16,144 bases of DNA from Candidatus Dojkabacteria bacterium (GTDB taxonomy: Bacteria; Patescibacteriota; Dojkabacteria; SC72), in assembly GCA_012511375.1 (NCBI GenBank), contig JAAZGF010000035.1:1-16144 (forward strand). Reading direction: 5' to 3'. Both the position numbers and the translations under genes were made by a program. The notes beneath the pieces are model-generated. The model was not told the origin of the DNA and did not search any database. It was given only the letters and a program-made list of their open reading frames with translations. This document shows positions 14,155 to 16,144 of this stretch, in pieces. Positions within the stretch are counted from its first letter, which is position 1, and each line of letters begins with the position of its first letter.

Positions 14155-14781
14155 CTAATAAAGCCTTTCTCTTACTCGTATTGTTGTGACCTTTACATAA
14201 GGATTTCTGTCTAAACTTACAGAACCCTTTCTCTCCTCTGCTACTTTAGCAAAATCTATAGATCCTGTCTCCCATCCTTCAAAATCCTCAGAAGATTTTG
14301 ATGTAATTTCCCACCCTTTCTCTACTAAAGCTTTCTCATACCATTCTATGATTTCATCAATTGTACTATCAATATCTATCTTAGCCTCTATGTCGAACTC
14401 ATCATACGAAGAAGCGGTAACAAGACCTCCCGGTAAAGGGATATCTGTAGGAAATTTATCAGTAATTAACTCTTTTTTCTCTAAATCTCCATCAACTGTT
14501 TTTTCCGTACTTTTACTGTAGGAAAAGTCTTCGTCCTCATCTTCTTCTTCGGAGGTATCTATAAATTTGTCTGCTTGCTCTATCAATTTTTCTCCCTCCT
14601 TGTTTAACAGAGAGACCCCTTGTTTTAGCAATACTTTTATTACAAAGAATCCAACGGCACCAAGGACAAGAAGGAATACAAAGATTCCAATAATGACATA
14701 AAGAAGAGTTTTTGATTTTTTCTCTTCTTGAACAACAGGAGCTTGTTCTACATTCTCCTGTGTTTTCTTTGTTTCATCCAT
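14155..14781 (-). CDS. Single-pass membrane protein with IPLPGG domain, paralogue A
   Basis: This 208-residue protein has a polar N-tail, one transmembrane helix (about 26-51) and a Glu/Asp-rich linker (about 75-90) followed by a compact domain (about 108-208). The domain opens FPTDIPLPGG (110-119) and carries WYEKALVEKGWEI near its centre. It is paralogous to the next gene upstream, which has FPSEIPLPGG and WYISKFVEKGWII at matching positions. I cannot name the domain with certainty; similar 'P-x-x-P-G-a ... WY...GW' folds occur in bacterial lipoproteins and anchored proteins of unknown function. The domain is probably extracytoplasmic given the N-in single helix. No Shine-Dalgarno sequence is seen, and it follows its paralogue by 29 nt, so co-transcription is likely. 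Confidence 0.8.
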   Translation of the reverse strand: MDETKKTQENVEQAPVVQEEKKSKTLLYVIIGIFVFLLVLGAVGFFVIKVLLKQGVSLLNKEGEKLIEQADKFIDTSEEEDEDEDFSYSKSTEKTVDGDLEKKELITDKFPTDIPLPGGLVTASSYDEFDIEAKIDIDSTIDEIIEWYEKALVEKGWEITSKSSEDFEGWETGSIDFAKVAEERKGSVSLDRNPYVKVTTIRVRERLY

Positions 14782-14810
14782 ATTTTAATAGTTAAAATTT
14801 AAATAATTAA

Positions 14811-15503
14811 TTAGTTAAAGAAAGAACTTACTGTCACAACAGGAGATTGTTGTTGACTAGTTCTTTCTATAGATACAATTCCTCGTATTGGTTCGTATCC
14901 TTCTGTAATCTCTCCTTCTTGAACAGAACGATACTCTATACTAGAGGAGAACCAAGTTTCATTTTCTGCTTGAACTATTTGATTCTCTATTATCCATCCT
15001 TTCTCTACAAATTTAGATATATACCAATCAAACAATTCCCCGGCAGTAGAGTTGACCTCTATTACAACAGAAACATCTAAAACAGTTTCTTGAGAAGATA
15101 GTACAAAGCCTCCAGGAAGTGGGATTTCAGAAGGAAAACTACTCAAGATCATATCTTTTCCTTCAAGTTCATCCTCAAAACTTAATTCTGTTTTTTTCTC
15201 AAACATTAACCCTTGTTCTGTTTCAACTAGAACTGGTTCACTATCTTCCTCCTCAAGTTCAAACGGTTTAAGCTCAGTTTTTTCTACTTTGCTATTCCCG
15301 TCGTCAGAATGATAGAAGAAGTCTTTAGAGATAACACCTGTTGTAACAAGAATAAAGGTAACAGAAAGAAGTACTGCTAACACGCCCGCAGAAATGTAGA
15401 GCAAATTTCTTTGCTTCTTTTTTTTGTCTGCAAATTCCTCTTTGTTTTGCATAGGTAGATGATAAAAATTTATAATGATAGCAATGCTATCCTGTATAAA
15501 CAT
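14811..15503 (-). CDS. Single-pass membrane protein with IPLPGG domain, paralogue B
   Basis: The ORF from 15503 gives 230 residues: a basic patch (KKKKQR, 27-32), a transmembrane helix (about 33-56), an acidic linker (about 80-115) and the shared domain (about 121-230). That domain carries FPSEIPLPGG (123-132) and WYISKFVEKGWII (160-172). An alternative start at Met18 (15452) would give 213 residues and an N-terminus more like its paralogue (polar tail, then helix). The longer form adds a hydrophobic stretch (IAIIINFYHLP) that looks out of place. TATAAT sits 6 nt before the 15503 ATG, which favours the long form if the mRNA is leaderless. The start is therefore unresolved and the function unknown. 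The gene follows tRNA-Gly and precedes paralogue A. Confidence 0.8.
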   Translation of the reverse strand: MFIQDSIAIIINFYHLPMQNKEEFADKKKKQRNLLYISAGVLAVLLSVTFILVTTGVISKDFFYHSDDGNSKVEKTELKPFELEEEDSEPVLVETEQGLMFEKKTELSFEDELEGKDMILSSFPSEIPLPGGFVLSSQETVLDVSVVIEVNSTAGELFDWYISKFVEKGWIIENQIVQAENETWFSSSIEYRSVQEGEITEGYEPIRGIVSIERTSQQQSPVVTVSSFFN

Positions 15504-15509
15504 TTTTAC

Positions 15510-15515
15510 ATTATA
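15510..15515 (-). promoter_or_regulatory. Putative -10 box of paralogue B
   Basis: TATAAT on the minus strand ends 6 nt before the ATG at 15503. A perfect TTGACA (15530-15525) is only 9 nt upstream, too close to act with it as a -35 box. With 16-nt spacing that TTGACA would instead use a weak TAAAAA (15508-15503), giving a start consistent with the 15452 ATG. Confidence 0.4.
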
Positions 15516-15519
15516 TTAA

Positions 15520-15541
15520 CCTCCTGTCAAATACTCAGGAG
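15520..15541 (-). promoter_or_regulatory. Hairpin covering an AGGAGG motif upstream of paralogue B
   Basis: CTCCTG and CAGGAG form a perfect 6-bp inverted repeat with a 9-nt loop. Its 3' arm contains most of AGGAGG (15525-15520), the only perfect Shine-Dalgarno match I noticed upstream of a gene here. Eight nt later comes ATG directly followed by TAA (15511-15506), then the ORF start at 15503. If transcribed from tRNA-Gly, the hairpin would mask the ribosome-binding site. Confidence 0.35.
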
Positions 15542-15574
15542 TTAAAACAATACATACTATAAGTTAGCGGGATA

Positions 15575-15648
15575 AGCGAGAGACGGGATTCGAACCCGCG
15601 ACCTTCTGCTTGGGAAGCAGACATTCTAGCCAACTGAACTACTCTCGC
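15575..15648 (-). tRNA. tRNA-Gly(CCC)
   Basis: A complete cloverleaf reads on the minus strand: acceptor GCGAGAG (15648-15642) with CTCTCGC (15582-15576), D-arm GTTC/GAAT, and anticodon stem TCTGC/GCAGA with loop TTCCCAA and anticodon CCC. The T-arm is GCGGG TTCGAAT CCCGT. The discriminator is U, normal for Gly. No CCA is encoded, although the probable tRNA-Gly at the left edge encodes one. Confidence 0.95.
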
Positions 15649-15707
15649 AGTACACCCATTTTACTAGGTAAGCCTACTATTCTCAAGAGATATTAAAGTA
15701 TTTTAGT

Positions 15708-16076
15708 CTAAAGAGATAATTCTTTTTTAATCATACTCCAGTCTGCTTTTAGTTGTTCTCCTAATTTCTTTGCAACGGAAGAAGTGACCTCTGCGTCTTG
15801 TTTAAATTCTTCTACAACCTCAGACACCAATGATTTGTATGTATCCTCATTTATTTTCCCTCCTGCCTTTTTAACTTGAGCTATCTTCTTATCTATTTCT
15901 TTTCTTGCCTCAGCGTACAAGTCAGTAGCCTTTTCCTTTAAATCAATTGCAAGTTTCTTTATATCTTCTCTTGTTTCAGCACCAGATTTAGGAGCTAAAA
16001 GAATACCAGCAATACCTCCTCCAACGATACCTAAAACGAATCCTTTAATGAAAGACTCTGCACTATTGTTACTCAT
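15708..16076 (-). CDS. YtxH-like membrane-anchored protein
   Basis: This 122-residue protein begins with a polar stretch, then a glycine-rich hydrophobic segment (about 9-28, including GFVLGIVGGGIAGILLAPKSG) followed at once by ETREDIKK. This is the YtxH-domain signature: one glycine-rich membrane helix and an amphipathic helical tail. Residues 33-122 are charged and predicted helical or coiled-coil (KEKATDLYAEARKEIDKKIA). Family members are small envelope or stress-associated proteins of undefined biochemical role. No Shine-Dalgarno sequence precedes the ATG. It ends 59 nt before tRNA-Gly(CCC) on the same strand. The 68 nt upstream to the window edge show no other gene. Confidence 0.85.
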   Translation of the reverse strand: MSNNSAESFIKGFVLGIVGGGIAGILLAPKSGAETREDIKKLAIDLKEKATDLYAEARKEIDKKIAQVKKAGGKINEDTYKSLVSEVVEEFKQDAEVTSSVAKKLGEQLKADWSMIKKELSL

Positions 16077-16144
16077 TATTTTAAAAACTAAACTTAATTA
16101 CACGACACATATAGTAATCTATCTATGTATTTTAATCAAGCTAA

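Noticed and set aside
15510..15530. TTGACA and TATAAT as one promoter before paralogue B
   Set aside because: The spacing is only 9 nt, far below the 16-18 nt needed for sigma-70-type recognition. The two boxes may belong to different promoters or be chance.

Overview
The window is an AT-rich, tightly packed bacterial chromosome segment. It carries core division, ribosomal, chromosome-segregation, protein-export and tRNA-charging genes plus five tRNA genes. The stripped division cluster (ftsQ, ftsA, ftsZ and a SEDS gene with no mur genes between them), sparse Shine-Dalgarno sequences, small membrane-anchored proteins of unknown role, a divergent L27 tail and a degenerate Fic-like regulator suggest a Candidate Phyla Radiation (Patescibacteria) genome, possibly Dojkabacteria/WS6-like. 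That placement is inferred from gene content; no rRNA is present. Genes end in TAA or TAG except gatB, which ends in TGA inside an ATGA overlap, so the standard bacterial code fits.

Layout. Positions 1-38 hold the 3' end of a tRNA (probably Gly). A DedA-family membrane protein gene on the minus strand (100-732) diverges from a plus-strand block running to 8270. The first part of that block is ftsQ-like, ftsA, ftsZ and a FtsW/RodA gene, forming the septal machinery: membrane scaffold, Z-ring anchor, tubulin-like ring and glycan polymerase. The second part is a translation operon: rplU (L21), a Trm11-like RNA methyltransferase, rpmA (L27) and a TrmH/SpoU 2'-O-methyltransferase, with gaps of 2, 27 and 1 nt.

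All remaining genes are on the minus strand. trmH and parB converge and share one CTAG as both stop codons. Read in minus-strand order from the right edge, this half contains: a YtxH-like protein, tRNA-Gly(CCC), two tandem paralogous single-pass membrane proteins, tRNA-Thr(CGT), a Fic-fold/winged-helix protein with a destroyed active site, gatB with an ATGA-coupled 49-codon ORF, tRNA-Leu(TAG), a small cysteine-rich protein, tRNA-Glu(TTC), lepB, parA and parB.

Regulation. Several genes have a -10-like hexamer only 5-8 nt before the ATG and no Shine-Dalgarno sequence, which suggests leaderless transcripts. Clear ribosome-binding sites are rare (rpmA and the cysteine-rich gene). No gene-free stretch exceeds 300 bases. 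I saw no insertion sequence, CRISPR array, prophage, rRNA or convincing Rho-independent terminator. The least explained content is the degenerate Fic regulator behind tRNA-Thr, the paralogous membrane pair and the small ORF coupled to gatB.
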